Assembly: GCA_958298945.1 (NCBI GenBank)
Contig: OY282607.1
Span: 90,837,270 to 90,901,269 of the forward strand
Origin: Atherix ibis
Lineage: Eukaryota > Arthropoda > Insecta > Diptera > Athericidae
DNA length: 64,000 nucleotides
Direction: 5' to 3'
Under the pieces are notes generated by a model, which saw only the letters and a list, made by a program, of their open reading frames with translations, did not search any database and had not been told where the DNA came from. Of the stretch, positions 24,038-35,059 are shown piece by piece. A program made the position numbers and the translations under genes. Every line of letters starts with the position of its first letter. The first letter of the stretch is position 1.

Positions 24038-24230
24038 TTATTGCTTGTTTCTTGTAATTTCATTTTGAATTAATTTCAAGCCGGCGATTTGATCGTAAAA
24101 ATCTCGTCTGTCGACAAATTCCTGAAAAGGGAACTTTTTCCATGTTTCTTCGCTGACATCGACCTTTTCTTCTGTCAGCAAAAATGTTTTTCCCAAATCG
24201 GGAAGAACAATCTTTTTAACAAATTTCGTC
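24038..24230 (-). CDS. Candidate terminal exon of an unidentified host gene (63 codons)
   Basis: On the minus strand a thirteen-T tract and GCAACAG, a textbook 3' splice site, are followed by G and then an open frame. It starts TKFVKKIVLPDLGKTFLL, continues EEKVDVSEETWKKFPFQEF and DRRDFYDQIAGLKLIQNEI, and ends TRNKQ and TAA at 24038. There is no ATG, so it would be the last coding exon, entered in phase 1. The peptide is charged and well mixed, unlike the F/I/K/N-biased chance frames around it. I do not recognise the protein and give no function. No transmembrane segment or known motif is visible. The satellite that starts immediately upstream on the minus strand (24232-26760) repeats the acceptor and the first exon bases in each unit. 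No other exon of the same gene was identified. The alternative is a chance open frame, or a pseudo-exon within old repeat DNA. Confidence 0.4.
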
Positions 24231-24231
24231 C

Positions 24232-26760
24232 TGTTGCAAAAAAAAAAAAAATTTCGTCGTCCTAAATTTACTATTTTTAATTATTCCTTTAAGGAAAAGA
24301 ATGTCCATTTTCCATTTTTTGAATGATTTTTCAGAAAAAATTTTATTTTTGTTTTTTTGCTGCAAAATTTTCGGAAAGGACGAAACTCGTAGTTGGCGGG
24401 ATTTATCTTTTTAACTAATTTTGTCGTGTTACCAAAAAAAATTATTGTCGTACTAAATTTGGTATTTTTTATTATTTTTTCAAGGAAAAAAAATATCTTT
24501 TTCTATTTTTTTTTTGGATTTTCGCTGCAAAATATTTTTTCAAATCGGAAAGGACGAAAATCATATTTTGCGTTATTTTTCTTATTAACTAATTTCGTCC
24601 TATTACTAAAAAAAAATATTGCCGTCCCAAATTTGGTATTTTGATTATTCCTTTAACAACAAAAAATATCCTTCTCCATTTTTTGGGATGATATGTCGAA
24701 ATAAATTTTTTTTTGGGTTTTTCGTTGCTAAATTTTTTTTCAAATCGGAAAGGACGAAAATCATATTTTGCGTTATTTTTCTTATTAACTAATTTCGTCC
24801 TATTACTAAAAAAAAAAATACTGCCGTCCCAAATTTGGTATTTTTAATAATTCCTTTATGGTTAAAAATATCCTTTTCTATTTTTTTTTGTTTTCGTTGC
24901 AAAATATTTTTCCAAATTGAAAAGGACACAAATCATATTTAGCGAGATTTTTCTTTTTAACTAATTTTGTCGTGTTACCAAAACAAATTTATTGTCGTCC
25001 CAAATTTGGTACTTTTAATTATTCCTTTAAGGAAAAAATATCCTTTCTTTTTGTCTTTTCGCTGCAAATTTCTTTGTAAATCGGAAAGGACGAAAATCAT
25101 ATTTTACTGATTTTTATTTTTTAATAAATTGGCGAGATTCTTCTTTTGAACTAACTTCGCCCAGTTACAAAAAAAAAATGATTGTCATTCCAAATTTGGT
25201 ATTTTAAATTTTTCTGTTAAGAAAAAAAATATCCTTTTCCACTTTTTTGGGATGATTTGTCGAAATAATTTTTTTTTTTTTTGGGTTTTTCGCTGCTAAA
25301 TTTTTTTCCAAATCGGAAATGACCAAAATCATATTTGGCGGGATTTTTCTTTTGAACTAATTTAGTCCTGTTACCAAAAAAAATGTATGTCGTCCCAAAT
25401 TTGGTATTTTTAATTATTCATTTAAGAAAAAAATATCCTTTTCCATTTTTTGGCTGATTTGTCCTAATAAATTTTTTTTTTGGTTTTTCGCTGCAAAATT
25501 TTATTCTAAATCGGAAAGGACGAAAATCATATTTAGCAACATTTTTATTTTTAACTTATTTCGTCCTGTTACCAAAAAAAAATTATTGTCGTGCTAAATT
25601 TGGTATTTTTTATTATTTCTTCAAGGAAAAAAATATCTTTTTCTATTTTTTTTGGATTTTTGCTGCAAAATATTTTTCCAAATCAGAAAGGACGAAAATC
25701 ATATTTTGCGTTATTTTTCTTATTAACTAATTTCGTCCTATTACTAAAAAAAAATATTGCCGTCCCAAATTTGGTATTTTGATTATTCCTTTAACAACAA
25801 AAAATATCCTTTTCCATTTTTTGGGATGATTTGTCGAAATAAATTTTTTTTTGGGTTTTTCGTTGCTAAATTTTTTTTCAAATCGGAAAGGACGAAAATC
25901 ATATTTTGCGTTATTTTTCTTATTAACTAATACCAAATTTGGTATTTTTAATAATTCCCTTATGGTAAAAAATATCCTTTTCTATTTTTTTTTTGTTTTC
26001 GTTGCAAAATATTTTTCCAAATTGAAAAGGACACAAATCATATTTAGCGGAATTTTTATTTTTTACTTTTTTCGTCCTGTTACCAAAAAAAAAATGATTG
26101 TCGTTCCAAATTTGGTATTTGAAATTTTTCTGTTAAGGAGAAAAATATCCTTTTCCATTTTTTTGGGATAATTTGTCGAAATAATTTTTTTTGGGTTTTT
26201 CGCTGTTAAATTTTTAACCCAAATCAGAAAGGACGAAAATCATATTTGACGGGATTTTTCTTTTTAACTAATTTCGCCCTATTGCCAAGAAAAAAAATGA
26301 TTGTCGTTCCAAATTTGGTATTTTGATTATTCCTTTAACAACAAAAAATATCCTTTTCCATTTTTTGGGATGATTTGGTCGAAATAAATTTTTTTTTGGG
26401 TTTTTCGTTGCTAAATTTTTTTTCAAATCGGAAAGGACGAAAATCATATTTTGCGTTGTTTTTCTTAGTAACTAATTTCGTTCTATTACTAAAAAAAAAA
26501 ATATTGCCGTCCCAAATTTGGTATTTTTAATAATTCCTTTATGGTAAAAAATATCCTTTTCTATTTTTTTTTTGTTTTCGTTGCAAAATATTTTTCCAAA
26601 TTGAAAGGACACAAATCATATTTAGCGGAATTTTTATTTTTTACTTTTTTTCGTCCTGTTACCAAAAAAAATTGATTGTCGTTCCAAATTTGGTATTTTA
26701 AATTATTCCTTCAAGAAAAAAATATCCTTTTCCATTTTTTTGATTGATTTGTTGGAGTAT
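24232..26760. repeat. Satellite, ~170-205-bp units with higher-order pattern (array C)
   Basis: About thirteen units are marked by CGGAAAGGACGAAAATCATA at 24373, 24546, 24749, 25083, 25513, 25685, 25883, 26227 and 26430, with variants near 24920, 25315, 26022 and 26602. Usual spacing is 163-205, and one longer and one shorter unit occur. Blocks recur at higher order: 24546-24900 is nearly the same as 25685-26000 (shift about 1137), and 25883 resembles 26430 (shift 547). In minus-strand orientation, each unit holds GTAACAGGACGAAATTAGTT then AAAAAGA. This matches the splice acceptor and start of the adjacent candidate exon in 23 of 24 positions over the core. It then has CCGATTTGGAAAAAA and AATGGAAAAG, which also align in order with the exon. 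Translated frames inside the array are repeat artefacts. Confidence 0.9.
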
Positions 26761-26999
26761 ATTTTTTTTATGGTGTAATATCGATTATTTTGGCACTGTT
26801 TCACAGAAACCTTCAGTAGATTATCAATTAGTTTAACTGCATTCTTGGTCGCCAAAAAAAAAATGTGATTATCCCACCTATTGAGTCTGTGAATGGAGTT
26901 AGGAACAGCTCCGTTAGTGATTCAAGTCGTAGAGACCATCAGCCTCCACCCTAATTTTGAACCAGCCAGTAACACTTGTAGAGTTTAACTTTTCATTGA

Positions 27000-27850
27000 A
27001 AACGTGGGATTCGTCACCTTCCCTCCTCTCCCAAAAGATTCCATCAAAATTCTGGGTATCCAAATTGGCCGTGGACGAAGATGGAATTTTCAGATTATCT
27101 TATTAAGGTAAGATAAAGTGAGGCAATTAGAGTAACGAACGCTCTTTTGAACGGAACCTTACTCTATTTCTTCACTTTGTGTGTCAGTGTGCCAATAGCA
27201 GTGAAAAAGCTGGTCGAGCCAGTGGTAAACCGTGGATCTGATCGGACATCTCTCTAGGAATCCATACTGTTAGAAACTGGTCGAAACCCGATCTCCTTCT
27301 TCGTCTTCAAAAAGCACGCCTAAACTTAATTTACAAGAATCAATGCCTTCCAAATTACACCCCCCCCCCCTCCACACTTTAATCAAAAACATTATCATCT
27401 CCCCCAGTTGAAAACGGATTAAAAGATCATCGACTGTTTTCTTCACAGATGCCACCACCGACACCGATACTACATCTTTTTCTCCATATAACGGGGAGCT
27501 GTAGGCCATCAAACTCCTAGCACCAATATTCCCAGCCAACGAAGCGCTATTATTTGTAGCGAAAGCCTTGGCACCCTTAATGCCATTTGTGACCCATCGG
27601 ATTACCCAGCACTTAGCGCAATTTTTCATAGCCTACTTAACAATAGGAGTGCCGGGTTTCGTTGTGGGTCATTCTCAATCTGCCTCGCCTATAAACCAGT
27701 CTATTCAACTTCCGAACCGAAATTTTGGGCCTCTCAGAATCCGGCTTGTACATAATAACTTCCTTTTTGGCAACAGCAATCGTCCCTTATGCCAATCCTG
27801 TTGCACTCATTTCACTATCATTCATATTTAAGAATTACTTCGCGAGCAGA
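27000..27850 (+). pseudogene. Non-LTR retrotransposon remnant: RT tail, RNase H and C-terminal Cys/His motif
   Basis: At 27042-27090 a frame reads IKILGIQIGRGRRWNF, like the RT thumb of I/Jockey-type elements (relatives: VKFLGIxFDxxLTW). RNase H follows. LHRCH overlaps FTDAT at about 27442, IFPANEALL lies near 27528, and CSESLGTLNAICDPSDYP lies near 27552-27605. These correspond to the TDAS, AE and SDSL motifs of RNase H. The Asp of SDS is changed to Glu. At 27762-27828 FLFGNSNRPLCQSC and THFTIIHI match the CxxC...H region near the end of ORF2 in I-like elements. Several frameshifts and stops make it inactive. Nothing upstream of the RT thumb is recognised, so it is 5'-truncated or deleted. 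Confidence 0.7.
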
Positions 27851-30800
27851 ATTCCTCCCATTGTGAAGCCGCTGGATCCAAAAACTCCATTCGGTAGTCC
27901 CCTCTTTAAATCTGCTCCACAAAATATAACAAAATTCTTACAACTCCACCCCACTAACCAAAGACCTGTCCCTTTCTGCTTGCTTCCCACGTGTACTATG
28001 AAGTCGCGAAATGGCCTCGAGTATTGGCGCTATATAAATGCACATCCCCCCCCCTGGCACATGCCCAAGAGACCTTACAAACAAGCAAATTATCAATTAG
28101 CTGGTCGGTTGGTTGGTTGGTCAGCGTACGTGGCAGTTACCAACTCTAATCAATTCGCACGGGGATGGGACGCCTTAATCACAATGCAATTCGCTGACCG
28201 CAATAGTTGCCGCTATCACCGCATTACTCATGCGCGTCCCACTCCCACACGTTTCGCCATAATTCATTTGTCTACCAGATAAATGGCACATTTACAATAT
28301 GCCATCTCGCCTATCTGTCCCAGTACCAAGTACCAAGTACCAAGCAGCATGTACCATATCCCGTCTACCCGGGCTCAGCCATTACCGATTTCCACTTTAA
28401 AGCCCCAAACGATTATTTGCAATTCTCTGTGGACGCAAGTACCCACAGCGAATCTTCCTTTGTTACCGATACCGAATGACTCTGGTTCTGTGCCTCTTTC
28501 ATCTCCTATCCTTTGCCAAGCCAACCACCAACAAGTCACTGAAGACCTGTCTAGATAGAAAATTCAACATCTCAATCATGTTATCGTACTTCGACCGAGA
28601 GTAATAATCAAAATAAGACCAACAATTTCGAGTATAATTGCACGTTTCCCGTTTTTTTTTACTTTTCCATTCCGTTTTGAAAGCAACCCTCTCCCCTCTC
28701 CCCTCCACCCTCTCATTTTTACTCTGGCTTCACTCCATTCTCTCCGATTAGGTTCGATTCTTTCAGAGACTTCATAAACGAATAACCAAACTCATCTTGT
28801 GATTAGGTTTTTTTCAATGAATCTAAATTGACTTAGAAATACTAACCATCGAAGACCACCTTCTTCCCCTCATTCCCCTTTCCCCTTCAAAAAAAGATTA
28901 GGGACAAAAAAAAAATTTTATAATTTGATTAAAAAGAATAAACGGAATCGTTCTGCAATCGGACAATATTTTCCGTTTTATCGTTAAAAGTTTTTTGTCG
29001 ACTCGATTGTACTCTTCTGCTTAACAGAGGAGGGGTTTGGTGGGCATAGACAGAAAGAAAGTTACACACTAGAAAAAATTAAATAAATAGAAAGGAGGAT
29101 CCATACTTTCCGTAAAGCTTGTAGTTTTTTTTTTTTTTAATTTTGTTTGGTCAAAAAGAAGAAAATATCCGAAAATGCGAATATAAACTACACGCTTTCG
29201 ATCTAAATTGACCATCGAAGCAGATTTTGTTGATTCAGTGAAGCGTTCAGAAAATCGGGTTAGTCAGAATATTCCCAATCCTCTCAAATTTGTTTCTAGC
29301 TTGGCTAGCGGCTGTCAACTCCCCAATCTCTCCCAGCATCGTCTGGTTATAGGGTTATAAGCGGTTGTCGGCTGGTGTATTAGCATTTTTGTGTCCGACA
29401 TGCGAAGCTGTATTTCGACATAGATAGAGTCAGGCATAGATGTCGCCTTCGTCGGTGTTGTTGTGATTGCCGAACCGAATGGAATCGATGGAAGCATGCA
29501 ACTGGAAAATATGAAATGAGCTGGCCACACTCGTTTCGATTTCATAGAATAGATTCGATTCGATTCGATTCCATGCTTCGAAGTATGCCAGTACGGAATT
29601 GTTGTGTACAGAAAGATTGCAGGCTGGAGACTCTTCCCATTCGATAGAGTCGGGATTTTATCGTGCTGAGCAGAAGTTTTCAATTTTTCCTTATGTGCTT
29701 ATCGTTTTTTTCGAATTCTGGCCAGCACAAAGTTTGTCACAGCATGGAGTCGAGGGATCAGATCGTCATCGAAGACGAAAGCAAACGCAAATGATAATAG
29801 ACTCGTCCCCGTGATGATGATGTGTAACAAAGTGCCAAGCAATGGCAAACCGAGCAGGGATAATTTGTACTGAATTTCAGGAAAATTCATTTTTATTATT
29901 GTTGACTTATTCCCTTTGCCGTTTCCATCAAAGTGAGTCCAAATGGCCTAGTAAAATTTCGTCTATTTCCATTATGACTTTTAGCCACAACGATGACATC
30001 GTAATTCCATCTCGACAATGACTCCACCAATTCTGACCATCCCCTTGTCCCCGTACTTGAACCCCACCAACCAAATAGGGATTACTCAGCCAATTGCTGA
30101 TGTCTTCCTATTCCACAATAGGAAATGGTTTTGTTCCATTCAAAAAAAAGGAGAAAATACGAAAAAATAAAAATGCAGATCGCCGCCAATGACCAAAAAA
30201 GCCACCAGGCATCATGGCCTGATGGTAACAAACAAATAAATTCCCAGAGCTTCGGTTAAGTTCCGAGAGATGACAAGTCATCAAAGTTAGTTGAGTGTGA
30301 AAATTTTGTAAGTTCACACTTTTTGCGAATACGCTCGAAAGGAACTAATGGGGCAGAATTTGAATGACTGACGACCGAGTGATTGAGTAAGCGAATGGGG
30401 AGTCAGTCCATGAATGGACAAAATTCAAAGCTAAAATTCTATTAACTGAAATGAGATAATAAGAAGAAGAAGAAAAAAAAAAAAACAAGTTTCAACTGGA
30501 AAAAAGAACAGGGAAAATGGGGAAATTCTATTTGGAAATGATACGTTTTAGTTGGCTCCAGTTTGGGGTCGAGAATAAATGTACAACAAGAGACAAGGGA
30601 CGAAAATAGGAGGGATTGAATGACGTGCCATTTTGCTTACGAGAGCAGTGTCTTTTGTGGTGGTTGGTGGGTGATAAAAAAACGAATATTTTTCATCAAG
30701 AAAAGATAAAAGAAGAAGAAAAATAATAGGAAAAGGCAGAACAATCTTTTTTCTATGGCCAAGTTCCCTTCCATCACATTATTCCGATCCCGCCGGGAAT

Positions 30801-31489
30801 CTTCGTTCAGTTCATTTGAAGGATGACGATGACTTTGAGTTTTTCTTCTATTTTTGTTTTTTTTTTTTTTTTGTCCCAAGTAAACGGAATTAGTTTTTCG
30901 ACAAGGAAAAAGTGTGAACAACTAGAAATTTCGTGTTAACAACTTATTTTCAACATTAAATGGTGTAAATGCCCGGCTTGTAAAATAGTTTCGTTTCAGA
31001 TTAGTTCAGTTTAGTTTCTTAATTAAAATGAATAATTACAAATTATTGCAAACTGTTGCAATGTTTTTTTTCTTCTATTTCAGTGTTTTTTTTTAAATTA
31101 AATTCATAAAATTGCAGAAAATTTAAAAATAATCGAATTTTTTATGCCTTAAAACGTTTAAAAAGTAATTTATCCAATAAAGAGCTCTCAATTTAATATT
31201 GGTTATCGTTCGGAGAAGATAGATGGCGTTGTATGTAAACTGGTCGCTGACAAACTGAAACTTTTCCTTTTCAGTTCGAAAATCTGATATTTGACAGTAC
31301 AACTGTTCGAATATCAAATGTTTGACATGTAAAAAATCGTTCAAATTTAAAGCCAACTTCATGCTAGTCGATTGTTGATAGAATTTCAACTAAGGCCTCT
31401 TATCCAACTTGTCCTGCGGAAAGTAATTGTAAAGAAAGCACACTTAGAATTCAGAATTTGATTAAAATTTTCTTTTGATATATTGTTTG
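27851..31489. other. More complex, partly C-rich unique sequence, no supported gene
   Basis: This is one of the longest stretches of non-repetitive, higher-GC DNA in the window. Open frames include 27725-28282 plus (185 codons, overlapping the retrotransposon tail) and 29315-29683 minus (122 codons, start MKTSAQHDK). Neither shows a domain or repeat structure I can name. Small tandem motifs occur: AGTACCA x3 near 28321, TTGG x3 inside GCTGGTCGG...GGTCAGC at 28100-28125, and ATTCG x4 at 29551-29572. It could be intronic or regulatory DNA. Confidence 0.45.
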
Positions 31490-31745
31490 AATCTTTATGC
31501 ACCAAAAAAAAATGGCCGGCACCAAATTTTCTGAAGAATTTTGTTCTTTTGATGTGATTTTCGATGACTTTTTCGTGCATTTCGGGCTGTGGTTCGGATA
31601 CTACTTACCGATTGTTTAATTGCTTTAAAATTTGAAAATTGTCTGTACAAATATGACCTTCTGAAAAGCCTCTTTCTAAAAAAAGTCCACCGACTTCAAA
31701 TCGCACGATCTTGGTGGCCAATTGACATATCCAAATTTTGAAATT
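31490..31745 (-). pseudogene. Tc1/mariner-superfamily transposase, C-terminal fragment
   Basis: Read on the minus strand, 31738-31688 encodes GYVNWPPRSCDLKSVDFF, the third catalytic block (relatives: NWPPRSCDLTPLDFFLWG). After frame decay, MHEKVIENHIKRTKFFRK and FGAGHFF at about 31580-31500 match the C-terminal LCEKVIENxxKRIxxCxR, GGHLNDIIF region. The Asp of SCDL is kept. The catalytic Asp of the following PLD lies at VD. The rest of the gene is missing. Another array starts about 150 bases to the right. Confidence 0.8.
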
Positions 31746-31894
31746 TACAAAATATTTTGCACAATAGAACTAAAATTTTTGGTGTTCAATTTAGGCAAAA
31801 AAAAATTGTCTTTCAATTTTTTTTTTGTACATGAAAAATAGTAAAATAAAACTTAAAAGTTTTCATTTTGATCAATATTAATTTCTGTCATAAC

Positions 31895-33275
31895 AAAAAA
31901 ACCCCGAGCATTTCTCAAATATTTCACTAAAACATGGTCGCCTAGAGGAAATTGTTTGAACTCTTCTCTTAAGTTTTTATTTCACTTACATTTGTTATAA
32001 AATTCAGAATTTTTTTTAATTCCATAAATAATAATTCCGTATTAACGAATTTTCTCCATTTTTTTCTAATTATAAATAATTTTATTTAATGTAAAAAATA
32101 CTCTTTTAATATGGCATTTCACTCAAATATAGCCACCTAGCGGAAATTAATGCAACTGTGTGGATTGTTTTGTGGAATTCTCCTTTAATTTATTTTCTTC
32201 GTTTTTAAAAAAAAATTTTTTGTATATGAAAAGTAGTAAAAAAAATTTCAAGAGTTTTGAATTTGATCAATTTTAATTTCTGTCATAACAAAAAATTAGC
32301 ATTTCAGAAGTTTTTCACTAAAACATGGCCACCTAGCGGTAATTTATGAAACTCTTCTCTTAAGTTTTTATTTTACTCTCAGTTTATGAGTCTTCTCCAT
32401 TTTTTTAATTATAAGAAATTTTATTTCCTTTAAAAAATATTGTCTCAATATGAACAGAGAAGTTCATTAAAAAAATAGCCTAGCGGAAATTGTTTGAACT
32501 ATTCTCTTAAGTTTTTATTTCACTTGCATTTATTATAAAACTCAGAATTTTTGTTAATTCAATAAACAAAAAATTTCTTATAAACGAATTTTCTCAATTT
32601 TTCTTTCATTATAAATAATTTTATTATGGTGTATTTTTTGGATATGTGATTTCACTAAAATTCAATATGGCATTTCACTAAAACATGGCCACCTAGCGGA
32701 AATTAATTGAACTGCGTGTATTTTTTCGTGTGATTCTCCTTTGATTTGATTATAATTTATTTATGTTCTTCGATTTTTAAAATTTTTTGTTTCTGTACAT
32801 GAAAAATAGTAAAAAAAAAACTCAAAAGTTTTGAATGATGATCAATTTTAATTTCTGCCATAACAAGAAAACTAGCATTTCAGGAGTTTTTCACAAAAAA
32901 AATGCCACCTAACGGATATTGGTGGAATTCTTATCTTAGGTTTTTATTTCACTCTCAATAATAATGTTTTCTCCATTTTTTTCCATTATAAATCATTTTA
33001 TTTCATGTTCAATACTCGTTCAATAGGAAAGAAAAATTTAAATAAAACATGACCACCTAGCGGTAATTAATGAAACTCTTCTCTTAAGTTTTTATTTCAC
33101 TCTCAAATTAAGGAGTCTTCTCCATTTTTTTAATTATAAGAAATTTTATTTCCTTTAAAAAATATTGTCTCAATATGAACAGAGCAGTTCATTAAAAAAA
33201 TAGCCTAACGGAAATTGTTTGAACTAGTCTCTGAAGTTTTTATTTCACTTGCATTTATTATAAAACAGAAAATAT
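31895..33275. repeat. Tandem array with CCACCTAGCGGAAATT core, block 1 (array D)
   Basis: Eight degenerate units are marked by CCTAGCGG or a close variant at about 31941, 32133, 32332, 32479, 32691, 32905, 33053 and 33203 (spacing 148-214). Around the core, units share TTTCACTAAAACATGGCCAC, AACTCTTCTCTTAAGTTTTT, ATTTCACTCTCAATT, TCTCCATTTTTTT and ATTATAAATAATTTTATTTC. Reverse-complemented, the core is AATTTCCGCTAGGTGGCCAT. The same family recurs in the same orientation at 39890-41160. Confidence 0.9.
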
Positions 33276-33283
33276 TTTTATTC

Positions 33284-33802
33284 CTTGTGGCATTGTTTTA
33301 TTGAAACCACATTACGGCCAGATTAAAATCTTACAGCAAAAAATAGCCGCTTATCATCCAAGCATGACATTCAGAATTGGTCTTTTCTTCTTCTTTTTCG
33401 AAAAAAAAATACATTCCAATGACACCTTTAGATCAAAATTCACAGCAGACAGTCAGTTTTTTCGGATACAATGGTTTCTCCTTAGTCACTTGCGGATTTT
33501 TAGAGCCCCATCCACAAACGGAATTTTTGTTTATTGACGTTTATAGAAATGAGCCTCATTACCGAAGAAAATTTTGTTTAAACAATCAACATTCATAGAC
33601 GCTTTTCTGCACGAAATTCTTTTAAGATGTGCAATTTTTTATTTATGGTCGGTTAAAAATAAAATAATGGCCATCCCTAATTTAAACAAATAATACCTTG
33701 AATAAAATGTATGTTTTGACAGCTGTCAAATGACAGAGCTCTACTTTCCGGACCACTAAATGGATAACCATAATATTTTGAAAGTGTCGATAATGCAGTG
33801 TA
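33284..33802 (-). mobile_element. Decayed transposon, leader to second catalytic block
   Basis: The minus strand starts with TACACTGCATTATCGACAC at 33802, then GTCATTTGACAGCTGTCAAA near 33740-33717. Coding traces follow. NEAHFYKR at about 33560 is the first catalytic block, with the usual SDEAHF Asp changed to Asn. Then come VDGALK or WGSKNP-like sequence, LYPKKLTVCC, GMYFFEKEE, and at the end MWFQ, stop, NNATR (33305-33285), the second catalytic block. Stops and at least three frame changes are present. The third block and C-terminus are missing, and the copy ends against array D. Confidence 0.8.
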
Positions 33803-35055
33803 CCAACTTCACACAATTTTCTCACATGTTTTTATTTGGAATTTTGTCTTTGTGTTCCGTTGTTATTAATTGTTATTTTCAATATTTTTTTCTAACAATT
33901 TCTCCATTTTCTGATTGGCGCCAATTAATTATAGTACAGCAAAAATTAAAATTTATGTCAATTTTTTTTTTAGAGATTTTAATTAATTGTAATTTAAAAG
34001 TTGACAGTTTTCCCATCTAAATACTGCAATAGTAATAATTATTTTGTTATTATGTAAAAATGAAATTTTCAAATTAATCGTAAATCGTATCGTCGAGAAA
34101 GTTGAAATTGTGATAATAGAAATTTCAATTTTTGACGTTCGTTTTTTTTTTATAAAAAATAAATAAATTTCCAAACTCTTTTCCATACGAGAAGTTGCTG
34201 TCGTCAATAAAATCTTTTCAGTATAAATTTCACAATTTCAAAACGTCATCCATCATCTGCCATTTCCGTATATAGCCTTTCGGGAGGACATAAATCCTTT
34301 GCAGACATTTTTCTCAATTCCCTCGTCTCTTGTATATTCATTTAGTTCGATGGTCTTCAAACATGCTACAATAGATTTTCGGATTTTTCACGTTTGTTTT
34401 TCATTTTTATTTTGAAATTCCTTTATTGCCCTGTGGTTTGTTCAACTTCACCACACAATTGATTACTTACTCTCTCTCTCTCTCTGCCTCTCTGGCTTAT
34501 TTTTGTTGTTGGTTTTTTTTGTTTTGTATATGTTTTTGGGGTATAAAAATTGTGTAAATTCTGAACCCCAGATACGTATAACAACTGTTTTGTTGTCTTG
34601 TTTTTATTACATTCACTCCTTGTGCAGGGAACATACTAAAACAGTACAAATAGAAGAAAAGAGCAGGGCGGGGAAAAAATTGGGACGAATAAAAATAAAA
34701 TGGAGAAAAAAAAACAATAATTTATTGAGATATAATTTTAATTGTGGCATAAAAATGTCATAAAAATTTTCCCGACATTTATTAAAAAAATGAAGAAAAA
34801 AAATAAAAAAATTCCATTTTCAACAAACTCATTTACAGTCAATAAATTTACCACAGTGACTTATGCGCGCCGTTGTTATTTTGCGATCCGAACATAAATT
34901 TTCCTTTATGCACTTTGGGTGAGGTTCTTTTGCTAAATTTTTTTTCCAAATTTTTATTCTTTTTCAGATCTAATATTAATTTTTTTTTAATATCTTAGAA
35001 ATGTGATAAATTTTTTTTTGTTTCAAAAACTCCCTTTTTTGGCAAGTTGTTAATT
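33803..35055. other. AT-rich sequence, CT microsatellite, no supported gene
   Basis: An imperfect (CT)n run lies at 34467-34497. The frame at 34503-34763 plus is short and lysine-rich, and it is not supported as a gene. Nothing else is recognised. Confidence 0.5.
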
Positions 35056-35059
35056 ATGA

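Noticed and set aside
24393..26171. Several 60-106-codon frames rich in F, L and K
   Set aside because: They repeat with the satellite unit and run opposite to the candidate exon; they are artefacts of array C.
27725..28282. 185-codon plus-strand frame
   Set aside because: It starts inside the retrotransposon tail in a different frame from the Cys/His motif and shows no domain. Its length is plausible by chance in GC-richer DNA.
28741..28775. GGTTCGATTCT, a tRNA B-box-like sequence
   Set aside because: No matching A box, and the flanks cannot form a T arm or an acceptor stem.
29315..29683. 122-codon minus-strand frame starting MKTSAQHDK
   Set aside because: No recognisable domain, repeat or splice context; treated as chance.
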